64,000 nt of DNA from Paenibacillus ginsengihumi DSM 21568 (GCF_000380965.1 NZ_KB905560.1:462-64461); one strand, 5' to 3'; positions 40,818 to 50,238 are shown, counted from the stretch's first letter. The notes: generated from the letters alone by a model not told the origin. Program-made: numbers and translations.

Positions 40818-42140
40818 TTGGCTAAAAAACGGTATGCGATCTGCGGCGTAAGCACAAGGGCCAACGGCATGTTTATTCGCCCGATGCTGGACACGTTTCA
40901 ACCGCACTGCGAGATCGTCGGATTGCTCGATGCCGATCCCGGCCGGTTCGCCAATTGCTTCCGCAAATTTCCGGCCATCAGCGGGGCGCCGACGTATATG
41001 CCCGATCAATTCGACCGGATGATTCAGGAGACGAAACCGGACGTCGTGATTGTCGCCGGACCGGACCATACCCATGCCGATTATATTGTACAGGCTCTGC
41101 AACGCGATCTGGATGTCATATCGGAGAAGCCGATGGTGACGAGCAGCGCGGATTGCCGGCGGGTTCTGGAAGCGCAGAGCCATAGCAAGGGCAAGCTGAC
41201 GGTCGCTTTCAATTACCGCTACAACCCGATACATACGCGCATTAAGGAGCTGGTGCGCGATGGGCGGATCGGCACGGTGACGACGATCGATTTGAACTGG
41301 TATCTCGATACGTATCACGGCGCGAGCTATTTCAAGCGGTGGAACCGGAAGCGGAGCGCCTCCGGCGGTCTTTCCGTACACAAGAGCACGCATCACATCG
41401 ATCTTGTCAACTGGTGGATCGGGCAAAAGCCGGTCGAGGCGTTCGCCTACGGGGCGCTCCATTATTTTGGCCCGCAGGGCGAGCTCAATCCGCTCAAGGA
41501 GGACGGCCGATACTGCGGCACATGCCGGGTGAAGCGGGACTGCGCCTATTACGCGCGCTGGTCCTCGCGCAGCAAAATCATCGTGCCGGAGGACGATCAT
41601 TTGTCCAATATGGATGCGGTGCCGGGCGGAGCGTCCGGGTATCGGGCGGACGCCTGTATTTTCGATTCCGAGATCGATATCGAGGATGCGTACGCGGCGG
41701 TCGTCAAGTACGACCGGGGGGCGATGCTTAGCTACTCGGTCAATTTCTCGCTGCCGTATGAAGGATACCGGCTGGCCATTAACGGCACGAAGGGCCGGAT
41801 CGAAACGATGGAAGTGATGTCGGGGCGCGCGGCGTTTCCGACAAGCGGGCAAACGATCGATTATTTTCCGCTGTTCGGCGGCAAAGAAACGATCCATGTC
41901 GTTCCCCGGCCGGGAGGGCACGGGGGCGGCGATCCGCTGCTATTGGAGGATCTGTTCCTCGGGCCTGATCCGGGCCTGCCGGACGATATCCTGGCGGGCG
42001 CGGAGGCGGGAGCGCTGTCGGTGCTGACTGGGGAAGCGATCTGGAAATCGGCGCATAGCGGCAGGCCGGTGCGGATATCCGAGCTGCTGGCCTGCGAATG
42101 TTCGGAGGAGGAAACGGGATGGCAGAAGCTGAGCAGATGA
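40818..42140 (+). CDS. Gfo/Idh/MocA-family NAD(P)-dependent oxidoreductase
   Basis: This 440-residue protein has an N-terminal Rossmann fold (YAICGVSTRANGMFIRPML), the family's EKP motif in DVISEKPMVTSS, and a C-terminal substrate domain. It carries a CGTCRVKRDC cysteine pair near residue 235-245 of unknown role. Such enzymes oxidise sugars or acid sugars. The start is TTG 40818 with GGGGGTGA just upstream; a GTG at 40809 in the same frame overlaps that site. It heads a tight catabolic operon and overlaps the next gene by 22 bases. A role as a sugar dehydrogenase for the RuBisCO-like pathway downstream is inference. Confidence 0.88.
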   Translation: MAKKRYAICGVSTRANGMFIRPMLDTFQPHCEIVGLLDADPGRFANCFRKFPAISGAPTYMPDQFDRMIQETKPDVVIVAGPDHTHADYIVQALQRDLDVISEKPMVTSSADCRRVLEAQSHSKGKLTVAFNYRYNPIHTRIKELVRDGRIGTVTTIDLNWYLDTYHGASYFKRWNRKRSASGGLSVHKSTHHIDLVNWWIGQKPVEAFAYGALHYFGPQGELNPLKEDGRYCGTCRVKRDCAYYARWSSRSKIIVPEDDHLSNMDAVPGGASGYRADACIFDSEIDIEDAYAAVVKYDRGAMLSYSVNFSLPYEGYRLAINGTKGRIETMEVMSGRAAFPTSGQTIDYFPLFGGKETIHVVPRPGGHGGGDPLLLEDLFLGPDPGLPDDILAGAEAGALSVLTGEAIWKSAHSGRPVRISELLACECSEEETGWQKLSR

Positions 42141-44137
42141 ACTTGTACGAGAAGCTGGGACAATCGGGCATCGCCAATTTCGATGTGAAAAGCCAGCTGC
42201 CCAGATGGGTATACGAAGCCGCGATGCGCGCCGCCGCCAAGGGGGAAGAAGCGCGCGCGGCGATTCGGGATATAGAAGGGCTGAAGCGGCGCCAGCAGTA
42301 CATCCGCGAAGGGATCGAGCGGTGCATCGGCGGTCTGCCCGAATCCGCTTCCCCGCTCAGGCCGAAAATTACGGGGACGGTTGCAGGCAATGGCTTTCGC
42401 GTCGAGAAGGTGATCTTCGAGCCGCGGCCTTGCGTCTATGCAACGGCGAACCTGTACATCCCGGACGGGACGGACGGTCCCCGCGGGGCCGTGCTGCTCT
42501 TGTGCGGCCACCGCGAGCAGGCCAAGCATTGCGACGAATATCAGACGGTGTGCCACTACCTGGTGCATGCCGGCCTCGTCGTGATGGCGCTGGACCCGGT
42601 CGGCCAAGGCGAGCGGTTCGGCTATTACGACCCGGCCACGCGGCAGGCGCCGATGACGAGCGTGACGGAGCATGAGAACGTCGGCCGCCAGTGCATTCCG
42701 CTGGGCGACAGCCTGGCTCGATACATGCTGCACGATGCGCTGCGGGCGATCGATTATTTGCAGACCCGGCCGGAGGTGGACCCGCAGCGCATCGGCGTCA
42801 CCGGCCACTCCGGAGGCGGCACGCAGACAGCGCTGCTCATGATGTACGATCGGCGCATCGCCGCCGCCGCTCCCGGCGGCTTCATCATGAACCGTCCGTA
42901 TTTCTTGCTCACCGGCAAGGCCCAGGACGCCGAGCAGAAGTGGCCCGGCTTCTCGGCGCTCGGCCTCGATCACGAGGATATCGTGCTGGCAATGGCGCCG
43001 CGTCCGGTGCGCATTCTGGCCACGACGTTCGATTCGGTTCCGATCGAAGCGCCGCGTCATAATGTGGCCGTCAACCGGAGATTTTGGGAGATGCACGGGC
43101 GGGGCGGCGACCTGGACATTTTCGAGGAGGAGAATGTGCACCGCTTTTCTCCCGGCCTGGCGAGGGCGGCGGCCGAATTTTTCGCCAGGCATCTGCTCGG
43201 CCGGGCGGCGGAGCTGGCGGATGCGGACATTCGCTTAATTCCGGCCGAGCAGCTGTGGTGCACGCGCAGCGGCCAGGTGATGGGCGAGCTGGAAGGAGCC
43301 AAAAGCACGCATGACGAGACGCTGGAGCGGCTTGCGGCATGCGAGAAAGCCCGGCAGTCGTACCCGGAGGCCGAGCGGAAGCGGCGAGCGCTCGAATGGC
43401 TGAGCGCCCGCGTCTTTGCTCCCCGGCAAGGCTGCGAGCTGAATCCGCGCTTGGCGGGCGGCGGCGAGGTGAACGGGCTGTGGGTTATCCGCACCGTCTG
43501 GTGGAGCCAGCCGGGGCTATTGAACCACGGGCTGCAGTTTTTCCCCGCCAGCGCCGCGCAGCGCAAGCTGCCGGTGACGATCGCGGTGTGGGACGGCGGC
43601 ACGAGCCGGCTGGCGGAGCATGCGGAGTGGATCGAAGCGACGTGCGCCTCGGGGCGGATGGCGCTTGTGCTCAATCCGACGGGCATCGGGGCGCTGCTGC
43701 CGCATCTGAACTCGCCGACGGAGAAGCCGTTCAAGCGCTTCGGCGTGATGGACCGGCATACCGACGAGCTGATGTGGCTCGGGGACAGCATGGCGGCGCT
43801 GCGCACCTTCGACGTGCTGCGGGCGGTGGAGCTGGCTGCCGGTCTGAAAAACGCCGACCCCAGCGATATTCGCCTGTACGGCAGCGGCCGCTATGCGATC
43901 TATGCGGGGCTGGCCGGATTGCTCGATGCGCGCGTGCGCGGCGTCCGAATGGACCGGCCCATAAGCAGCCTGGCCGACTGGATTCGCGAGCCGTATTACG
44001 ACGAGACGGATTCCCTCAGCTTCCTGATTCCGGCGATGCTGCGCTATTTCGATTTGCCGGATATGGACAGATGGCTTGCGGAAGAAGGAAGACTGTCTGC
44101 ATCTGACAACGAAGCGGCATGCCCTTCGGCAGGCTGA
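42119..44137 (+). CDS. Alpha/beta-hydrolase (acetylxylan-esterase/prolyl-oligopeptidase-like)
   Basis: This 672-residue protein has an alpha/beta-hydrolase core (about 60-360). Nucleophile Ser231 lies in GHSGGGTQTA, preceded by MALDPVGQGERFGYY typical of acetylxylan-esterase-like hydrolases. A second, related-looking alpha/beta region (about 430-640) lacks a nucleophile motif. It has no signal peptide. A role in deacylating imported sugars or opening a lactone is plausible in this operon, but not shown. ATG 42119 has GGAGGAGG upstream; ATG 42137 (ATGA overlap with the previous stop) is the alternative start. Confidence 0.78.
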   Translation: MAEAEQMNLYEKLGQSGIANFDVKSQLPRWVYEAAMRAAAKGEEARAAIRDIEGLKRRQQYIREGIERCIGGLPESASPLRPKITGTVAGNGFRVEKVIFEPRPCVYATANLYIPDGTDGPRGAVLLLCGHREQAKHCDEYQTVCHYLVHAGLVVMALDPVGQGERFGYYDPATRQAPMTSVTEHENVGRQCIPLGDSLARYMLHDALRAIDYLQTRPEVDPQRIGVTGHSGGGTQTALLMMYDRRIAAAAPGGFIMNRPYFLLTGKAQDAEQKWPGFSALGLDHEDIVLAMAPRPVRILATTFDSVPIEAPRHNVAVNRRFWEMHGRGGDLDIFEEENVHRFSPGLARAAAEFFARHLLGRAAELADADIRLIPAEQLWCTRSGQVMGELEGAKSTHDETLERLAACEKARQSYPEAERKRRALEWLSARVFAPRQGCELNPRLAGGGEVNGLWVIRTVWWSQPGLLNHGLQFFPASAAQRKLPVTIAVWDGGTSRLAEHAEWIEATCASGRMALVLNPTGIGALLPHLNSPTEKPFKRFGVMDRHTDELMWLGDSMAALRTFDVLRAVELAAGLKNADPSDIRLYGSGRYAIYAGLAGLLDARVRGVRMDRPISSLADWIREPYYDETDSLSFLIPAMLRYFDLPDMDRWLAEEGRLSASDNEAACPSAG

Positions 44138-44153
44138 ATAGGAGGTTGAAGCG

Positions 44154-44828
44154 ATGTCCACCGTGGTAGCGGTTTATACGGGGCAAGGCCTGGCGGAACG
44201 GATTCAGGCCGTTTTCCGCGAGGTGCTGCCGGACAGCCGGCTTGTCAATATCATGGACGACAGCCTGATCGGCGACGTCATTCGCGCCGGCCGAGTGACG
44301 CCGGAGGTGACGCGCCGGCTCGTACAATATTATCGCCATGGCGAAGAGATCGGCGCCGACGTCATCCTCAATACGTGCTCGTCGGTCGGCGAAGTGGCGG
44401 ATTGGGCCCGCCCCATGTTCGCTACGCCGATCGTCAAAATCGACGACGCCATGGCCCGGGAAGCGGCCGGGCGGTTCGAGCGCATCGCCGTGCTGGCCAC
44501 GCTGCCGACGACGCTGGAGCCGACCCGGCGGCTGCTGGAGCGGGAGGCGGCCAGCCAGGGCCGCTCCGTCCAGGTGCTGAGCCTGCTGGCGGAAGGAGCG
44601 TACCAGGCGCTCGTCTCGGGGCGGCCTGAGGAGCATGACCGGCTGATCCTGGAGGCGGCCGCTTCCGCCGAGGGCCGGGCCGACGTGCTCGTGCTCGCGC
44701 AAGGGTCGATGGCGCGAATGGAGGAGACGCTGCAGCAGGCGTCCGGCCTGCCGACCTTCTCCAGCCCCCGCCTCGGCGTCCTGGCCGTTCGCTCCGAGCT
44801 CGCCAGGCTGGGGAAAATGGCGCCGTAG
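44154..44828 (+). CDS. Asp/Glu/hydantoin racemase-family protein lacking the second catalytic Cys
   Basis: This 224-residue protein has the two-domain racemase fold pattern. The first catalytic Cys is present (Cys75 in LNTCSSVGE). The position where racemases carry the second Cys reads VLAQGSMARM, with no Cys. So classic two-base racemisation is unlikely, and a maleate-isomerase-like or other acid-sugar isomerase/decarboxylase role is possible. TAGGAGG lies before ATG 44154. It is 16 bases after the hydrolase and 68 before the RuBisCO-like gene. Confidence 0.8.
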   Translation: MSTVVAVYTGQGLAERIQAVFREVLPDSRLVNIMDDSLIGDVIRAGRVTPEVTRRLVQYYRHGEEIGADVILNTCSSVGEVADWARPMFATPIVKIDDAMAREAAGRFERIAVLATLPTTLEPTRRLLEREAASQGRSVQVLSLLAEGAYQALVSGRPEEHDRLILEAAASAEGRADVLVLAQGSMARMEETLQQASGLPTFSSPRLGVLAVRSELARLGKMAP

Positions 44829-44896
44829 GTTTTGAACGCAGCCTATATCCGGGCTTCATCAACATCATCATCCCGAACGGAAGGAGGCGGATAGCG

Positions 44897-46147
44897 ATGA
44901 GCGAAATGATCGCCTCATATTGGATCGAGACGGCTTATTCGCTGGAGCAGGCCGCCGACATCATCGTCAGCGAGCAGTCGACGGGCACGTTCACGCCGCT
45001 GCCGAACGAAACGGAGAGCCTGAAGCGGCGGCACCGGGCCCGCATCGCGTCGATCGAGCCGCTGGAGACGGCCGCGCTGCCGGCGCTCCCCGGGGCGAAG
45101 GTGCCGCCCGGCAGCAAGGGCGAATACGTCCGCGGCATCGTCAAGATCGCTTTTCCATATGACAATATCGGCCCGTCCATCCCGAATGTGCTGGCGACGG
45201 CGGCGGGCAACCTGTTCGAGCTGGAGGAGCTGTCCGGCATCCGGCTGCTCGATCTCGAACTGCCGCCGTCGTTCCTCGAGCGATATGAAGGTCCGCGCTT
45301 CGGCATCGCCGGCACGCGGCAGCTGACCGGCGTCTATGGCCGGCCGATCATCGGCACGATCATCAAGCCGAACATCGGCCTGAGCGTGGAGGAACTGCGG
45401 GGGATCGTGCGCGAGCTGGCTTCCTCGGGCATCGACTTCATCAAGGATGACGAGGTGCACGGCAACCCGCCGTACGCCCCGCTGGCCGAGCGCGTGAAGG
45501 CGGCGATGGAGGAAATCGAGCGGGCGGCCGACCGCACCGGCAAAAAGACGATGTACGCCTTCAACATTACCGACGATATCGAGCCGATGCTGCGCCATCT
45601 CGATACGGTCGTCAAACACGGCGGCAATTGCGTGATGGTCAGCATCAACAGCATCGGCTTCGCCGGGCTGGCCCATCTGCGCAAGCAGGCTCCCGTCTGC
45701 ATTCACGGCCACCGCAACCAATGGGGCATGATGTCGCGCTACCCGTATCTTGGCATGTCGTTCAGCGCCTATCAGAAGCTGTGCCGCTTGTGCGGCGCGG
45801 ATCATCTGCACGTCAACGGGCTGAACAACAAGTTCTACGAAAGCGATGCTTCCGTCATCGGCGGCGTGCGCGATTGCTTGACGCCGATGTTCGCAGAGCG
45901 GGATACGGCGCTGCCGGTGCTGTCCTCGAAGCAGTGGGCCGGAGCCGCGCCGAGGACATATGCCAGGCTGCAGACGGTCGATCTGCTGAACATTGCCGGC
46001 GGAGGCATTCACGGCCATCCGGGCGGGCCCGGCGCCGGCTACCGCAGTCTCGTGCAAGGCTGGGAGGCGGCTGTCGCTGGCATACCGCTTGAGACGCATG
46101 CGGAAGCCCATTGGGAGCTCAAGCAGGCCATCGAGACGTTCGGTTAA
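44897..46147 (+). CDS. RuBisCO-like protein (form IV type)
   Basis: This 416-residue protein aligns with RuBisCO large chain. It has GTIIKPNIGLS (Lys157, equivalent to catalytic Lys175, but with Asn where RuBisCO has Lys177) and GIDFIKDDEVHGN (Lys183, Asp185, Glu186: the carbamate and Mg2+ ligands). The loop-6 Lys of true RuBisCO is not evident, so it should not fix CO2. Known RuBisCO-like proteins act on enolisable phosphorylated intermediates; with a DUF1537 kinase next door the best analogy is the 3-oxo-isoapionate-4-phosphate enzymes (OiaC/OiaX) of D-apiose catabolism. That assignment is inference. AAGGAGG lies 9 bases before ATG 44897. Confidence 0.9.
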   Translation: MSEMIASYWIETAYSLEQAADIIVSEQSTGTFTPLPNETESLKRRHRARIASIEPLETAALPALPGAKVPPGSKGEYVRGIVKIAFPYDNIGPSIPNVLATAAGNLFELEELSGIRLLDLELPPSFLERYEGPRFGIAGTRQLTGVYGRPIIGTIIKPNIGLSVEELRGIVRELASSGIDFIKDDEVHGNPPYAPLAERVKAAMEEIERAADRTGKKTMYAFNITDDIEPMLRHLDTVVKHGGNCVMVSINSIGFAGLAHLRKQAPVCIHGHRNQWGMMSRYPYLGMSFSAYQKLCRLCGADHLHVNGLNNKFYESDASVIGGVRDCLTPMFAERDTALPVLSSKQWAGAAPRTYARLQTVDLLNIAGGGIHGHPGGPGAGYRSLVQGWEAAVAGIPLETHAEAHWELKQAIETFG

Positions 46148-46194
46148 TTGGCCGGCAGCCGGCCTTGCGGACATTGGAGGAAGGCGGGAAGCGG

Positions 46195-47535
46195 ATGAGG
46201 ATCTGTTATTACGGGGACGACTTTACCGGCTCGACGGATGCGCTGGAGGCTCTGGCGGCGGCCGGGCTGCGAGTCATCCTGTTCATGGATGTGCCGGACC
46301 CGGCTGTCTGGAAGGAGCGGTTCGCCGATTATGACGGCTTTGGCGTGGCCGGCGTCAGCCGCACGATGTCTCCGGCGGCGATGGAGCGGGAGCTGCCGCC
46401 TGTTTTGAGCGCGCTGCGGGCATTTGGCGCGCCGATCACGCATTACAAAATATGCTCCACCTTCGACTCGTCGCCGGACATCGGCAGCATCGGCAAAGTG
46501 ATCGAGCTCGGGCGGCAGGCGTTCCCGGAGCAGCGCTGCATGCCGGTCGTGGCCGGCTTGCCTGTGCTGAAGCGTTACACCGTGTTCGGCAATCATTTTG
46601 TCGGAGCGGAGGGCGTGCGGCTCGACCGGCATCCGAATACGGCGAACCATCCGGTTACGCCGATGCAGGAAGCGGACCTAAGGGTTCATTTGGGCCGGCA
46701 GACGGCGCTGCCGGTCGGGCTGATGTCCGTGCTCGATCTGGAGCTTGACGGGGCGGAACTGGAGAGGCGCTTCGAACATGCGGCAGCCGGGCACGATATT
46801 GTGCTGTTCGACGTGCTGTCGGAGGCGCATCTGGCGAAGATCGGCGCTCTGCTGTCGCGCCTGGGCGAGCGGGGCCCGGCCTTCGCCGTCGGCTCGTCCG
46901 GCGTGGAATATGCGCTGGCTGCCCATTGGCGGAGCTGCGGCCTGCTTCCTTCCGAGCCCCCGCGTTGGCAGGCCGGTTCCGCGGAGCGGCTGCTTGTCGT
47001 ATCCGGGAGCTGTTCCCCGGTAACCCGCGCCCAAATCGAGTGGGCGCTGGCGCATGGCTATGCGGGCATGCGCATCCCGGCAGACTGCCTGCTGGCGGAC
47101 GGGCTGGAGGCAGCGCAGCCGCTGCTCGCGGAGGCGAAGCGCCTGCTTCGCGACGGCCGCAGCGTCATCCTGTACACGGCGCTCGGTCCGGACGACGACG
47201 GCATCGCCGAAGTGCGCAGCCGCCTGCGGAGCCGGGCGGCTGAACCGGCCGCGAGCGGACAGCGGCTTGGCGCCCGGCTCGGCGATCTGGCGAAGGAGTT
47301 GATTACGTCTGCCGGATTAACCCGGGCCGTCATCGCCGGCGGCGATACGTCAGGCTTCGCTGTGCAGCGGCTCGGTGGCTACGCCCTGGAGATGAAGGCG
47401 CCGCTCGTGCCCGGAGCGCCGCTGTGCCGCGTCTTGTCGCGGAACGAACAGCTTGACGGCCTGGAGCTCGTGCTCAAAGGCGGGCAGGTCGGCCCGCCGG
47501 ATATGTTCGAGCGGGTGCGGACAGGAAGGGCGTAA
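46195..47535 (+). CDS. Four-carbon acid sugar kinase family protein (DUF1537)
   Basis: This 446-residue protein begins ICYYGDDFTGSTDALEAL, the N-terminal signature of the family. It ends with the nucleotide-binding part around VIAGGDTSGFAVQRLG (about residues 380-395). Family members phosphorylate four-carbon acid sugars, D-threonate/erythronate, or 3-oxo-isoapionate (OiaK). Next to a RuBisCO-like protein the last is most attractive, as the kinase would make the phosphorylated substrate for that enzyme. ATG 46195 has GGAGGAAGGCGGG upstream; an in-frame extension from 46111 would overlap the previous gene and is not needed. Confidence 0.88.
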   Translation: MRICYYGDDFTGSTDALEALAAAGLRVILFMDVPDPAVWKERFADYDGFGVAGVSRTMSPAAMERELPPVLSALRAFGAPITHYKICSTFDSSPDIGSIGKVIELGRQAFPEQRCMPVVAGLPVLKRYTVFGNHFVGAEGVRLDRHPNTANHPVTPMQEADLRVHLGRQTALPVGLMSVLDLELDGAELERRFEHAAAGHDIVLFDVLSEAHLAKIGALLSRLGERGPAFAVGSSGVEYALAAHWRSCGLLPSEPPRWQAGSAERLLVVSGSCSPVTRAQIEWALAHGYAGMRIPADCLLADGLEAAQPLLAEAKRLLRDGRSVILYTALGPDDDGIAEVRSRLRSRAAEPAASGQRLGARLGDLAKELITSAGLTRAVIAGGDTSGFAVQRLGGYALEMKAPLVPGAPLCRVLSRNEQLDGLELVLKGGQVGPPDMFERVRTGRA

Positions 47536-47567
47536 CGATTTTTTGGAAGGAAGGCGGGATAACCCAG

Positions 47568-48815
47568 ATGATGCAGCGTCTCAAGCTTATTTCGCGGGAA
47601 TTCGCCGGCTTCGAATCGTCTTTTGCCGTTCAGGCGGATCGTTTCGAGCGCCTGTCGGGATGGCGGGTGGAGCGCGAATTCGAAGAGATTCACCGGCTGT
47701 ACGATCGCATGATCGCCGGAGAGGAAGCGTTTTCCGGCAAATATGATCTGTTTCTTTGCGTGACCGACTGGCTGCCGGAAGCGATTCGGCGGGGGCTGCT
47801 GCTGCCGCTAAGCGAGTATCTGCAGAGCGATCCTCCCGAGGGCTGGCCGGAGGCCTGGTCCCCGAGCATGCGCGGGCTGCAGACGGGAGAGGACGGTCAA
47901 ATCTACGGCATCGCCTACCACGACGGGCCGGAAATGTTCATCTACCGCAGCGATTTGTTCGCCGATCCGCTGGAGCAGTCGGCCTTCCTCGAACGATACG
48001 GCTATCCGCTCGGCGTGCCGGAGACGTGGAGCCAGTTTGTCGATGTCGCCCGCTTTTTTACCCGTCCCGAGGAGGGGTTGTACGGCGCATTAACCGCATC
48101 GTATCCCGACGGGCACAACAACGTATACGATTTTCTCATTCAGCTGTGGAGCCGGGGAGGCGAGCTGGTCACGGCCGATTGGCGGTCCGCGTTCGACGAT
48201 CGCATCGGGCATGAAGCGCTGCAGTTTCTGGTCGATCTGATTCATGTTCATCAGGTAGTGCCGAAGGAAGCGCTGAAGATGGACAGCGTGAGAAGCGGCG
48301 ACCATTTCGCGCAAGGCGGGATCGCCATGATGTGGAACTGGGCGGGCTTCGCCGCTGTCGCCGAATTGCCGGGGGTGTCCCGCATCGCCGGCAAGGTTCG
48401 CACTGGCCTTATTCCGCGGGGGGACGGACCTTCCGGGCGGCATACGTCGCTCAATATCTACTGGGTGCTGGGCATTGCGGCGGGAAGCCGGAATCCGGAG
48501 GCGGCGTACCGGTTTATCAAGGAAACGGCGTCAGCGTCCATGGACAAGGCGACCTCCTTATGCGGCGGCAACGGAACGCGGCTGTCCACATGGCGGGACG
48601 AGGAAGTGCGCAAGCGATTTCCCTACTACGAGCAGATTGAGGAAGTGCACAAGCACGTCCGCAGCCCGCTGCCGATTCCGGAATATCCGGCGATCAACGA
48701 GGCGCTGTCGCAAATGACCGACGATGCGCTGAATTTGCGCGTCGATGTACCTGAGGCCATCGGCCGGACAGCCCGGCAGGTGAACGATATTTTGAAAAAA
48801 GCCGGTTATCGGTGA
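47568..48815 (+). CDS. Solute-binding-protein-like sugar-binding protein without signal peptide
   Basis: This 415-residue protein has the family 1 extracellular solute-binding pattern (YDLFLCVTDWLPEAI, then GIAYHDGPEMFIYRSDLF, PETWSQFVDVARFF and AQGGIAMMWNWAGFAA). Its N-terminus (MMQRLKLISREFAGFESSF) has no hydrophobic signal or lipobox. No in-frame upstream codons could add one, since the frame is closed shortly upstream. It is likely cytoplasmic, unlike its family. It lies 32 bases after the kinase and 18 before a dehydrogenase, with no permease nearby. It could be a sensor or a carrier of an intermediate; a lost signal sequence is the alternative. Confidence 0.82.
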   Translation: MMQRLKLISREFAGFESSFAVQADRFERLSGWRVEREFEEIHRLYDRMIAGEEAFSGKYDLFLCVTDWLPEAIRRGLLLPLSEYLQSDPPEGWPEAWSPSMRGLQTGEDGQIYGIAYHDGPEMFIYRSDLFADPLEQSAFLERYGYPLGVPETWSQFVDVARFFTRPEEGLYGALTASYPDGHNNVYDFLIQLWSRGGELVTADWRSAFDDRIGHEALQFLVDLIHVHQVVPKEALKMDSVRSGDHFAQGGIAMMWNWAGFAAVAELPGVSRIAGKVRTGLIPRGDGPSGRHTSLNIYWVLGIAAGSRNPEAAYRFIKETASASMDKATSLCGGNGTRLSTWRDEEVRKRFPYYEQIEEVHKHVRSPLPIPEYPAINEALSQMTDDALNLRVDVPEAIGRTARQVNDILKKAGYR

Positions 48816-48833
48816 GAGGAGGAAAAGAGGCCA

Positions 48834-49976
48834 ATGAGCGAGGGAAGAGCTGTGCAGCCCGCAAGCGGGAACGCTGCCGGGAAAGGACGGCTGGCGCTCG
48901 ATTACAAGCCGCGGCTGCCGGCTGACCGCAGCATGGGGATCGCGATCGTCGGGGCCGGGGACATCGTCGTTAACGCTCATCTTCCAGCCTACAAGCTGGC
49001 CGGATTTCGGGTGATCGGCATATACGACATAGACCGTTCCAAAGCGGAGGCGGCGGCCAAGACGCACTCCATCGCGGTATTCGATGAGCTGGCTGCCCTG
49101 CTGGCGCATCCCGGGGTGCGCATTGTCGACATCGCCGTGCCGGCGCGATATCAGCCTGCGATTGCACGGCAAGCGGCGGAGCGCGGCAAGCATCTGCTGT
49201 GCCAGAAGCCGCTGGCCGAGAGCTACCGCCAGGCCCGGGAGCTGGCCGAGGCGTGCGCCGCTCTCGGCGTCAAGGCGGCGGTGAACCAGCAAATGCGCTG
49301 GGCGCCCGGCATTCAGGCCAGCCGCTGCGTTGTCGAGCGGGGCTGGCTGGGGGCCCCGCTGCAGGCGTCGATCCAGGTGAACGTGCTGACGCCGTGGGAG
49401 CTGTGGCCATGGCTGTCGCACATGCCGACCCTGGAGGTGATGTACCACAGCATTCATTACCTCGATGCGATCCGTTATGTGCTGGGCACGGCCCCGGAAT
49501 ACGTCTATGCCGACGGAGCCAAATATCCGGGCCAAACGTACGCCGGAGAGACGCGAACGATGATTCATCTCAAATTTCCCGGCGAAGTGCGCGGTCTGAT
49601 CCATGACAGCCACAACAACCGGATGCCGCAGGACGATTGGTACGCCACATTCCGCTTTGAAGGGACAGAAGGCGTCGTCAAAGGAACGAACGGCGCCTTG
49701 TACAACTATCCGCACGGCCGGGAGGATACGATCGCCTTGTACAGCGAGCGGCTGGAGCCGGGCTGCCTGTACGCGCCGACGCTGGAGGGGCGCTGGTTTC
49801 CGCACGCGTTCATGGGAACGATGGGCGAGCTGATGCGGGCTATTGAGGAGGACCGCGAGCCGGTCAACAGCCTGGCCGACAATTTGCTTACGCTGCAGAC
49901 GGTCTTTGCCGCCTACAAGTCGATGGCCGAGAACCGTCCGGTCTATTTGGAGGAAATCGCGGCAGCTGCCACATAA
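48834..49976 (+). CDS. Gfo/Idh/MocA-family oxidoreductase
   Basis: This 380-residue protein has a ~30-residue N-terminal extension, then the Rossmann motif GIAIVGAGDIVVNAHLPAYK, the QKP variant of the EKP motif (HLLCQKPLAES), and a C-terminal domain with HSIHYLDAIRYVLG. It is the last gene of the RuBisCO-like operon. D-apiose dehydrogenase (ApsD) is reported to be of this superfamily, so this or the gene at 40818 could fill that step. AGAGGAGG precedes ATG 48834. Confidence 0.88.
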   Translation: MSEGRAVQPASGNAAGKGRLALDYKPRLPADRSMGIAIVGAGDIVVNAHLPAYKLAGFRVIGIYDIDRSKAEAAAKTHSIAVFDELAALLAHPGVRIVDIAVPARYQPAIARQAAERGKHLLCQKPLAESYRQARELAEACAALGVKAAVNQQMRWAPGIQASRCVVERGWLGAPLQASIQVNVLTPWELWPWLSHMPTLEVMYHSIHYLDAIRYVLGTAPEYVYADGAKYPGQTYAGETRTMIHLKFPGEVRGLIHDSHNNRMPQDDWYATFRFEGTEGVVKGTNGALYNYPHGREDTIALYSERLEPGCLYAPTLEGRWFPHAFMGTMGELMRAIEEDREPVNSLADNLLTLQTVFAAYKSMAENRPVYLEEIAAAAT

Positions 49977-50207
49977 AGGCCGCCCGCGCCAGCATAGCCG
50001 ATCTTCCGGCTGTCCGGGCAGGCTGCAGAAGCGTTCGCTGCCCAAATTTGTAACATTTTGCTATGAAAATGTTAAAGTTCACCTACAAAGGCGCTCCTTT
50101 CTTTGGGCGATGTTGTTCGGACGAACCCCATCCTGCCAAAGAGGGGGGGCCTTCTCGCGTTTCCGGCTATCCATTTGTTAATTTTTTAGCTCTTTTTTTG
50201 CCTTCGT

Positions 50208-50238
50208 TTGACAACGATCTTCATTAATATGCTTTAAT
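50208..50238 (+). promoter_or_regulatory. Possible sigma-A promoter for the 50387 gene
   Basis: TTGACA at 50208-50213 is followed after 19 bases by TTTAAT at 50233-50238, preceded by TG (extended -10). The spacer is longer than ideal. The site lies in the 410-base gap 49977-50386, about 150 bases before the start codon. The first half of that gap shows no gene or clear terminator. Confidence 0.4.

Noticed and set aside
44897-46147. Carbon-fixing RuBisCO
   Set aside because: Lys177-equivalent is Asn and the loop-6 Lys is not evident; no phosphoribulokinase or other Calvin-cycle gene is present.
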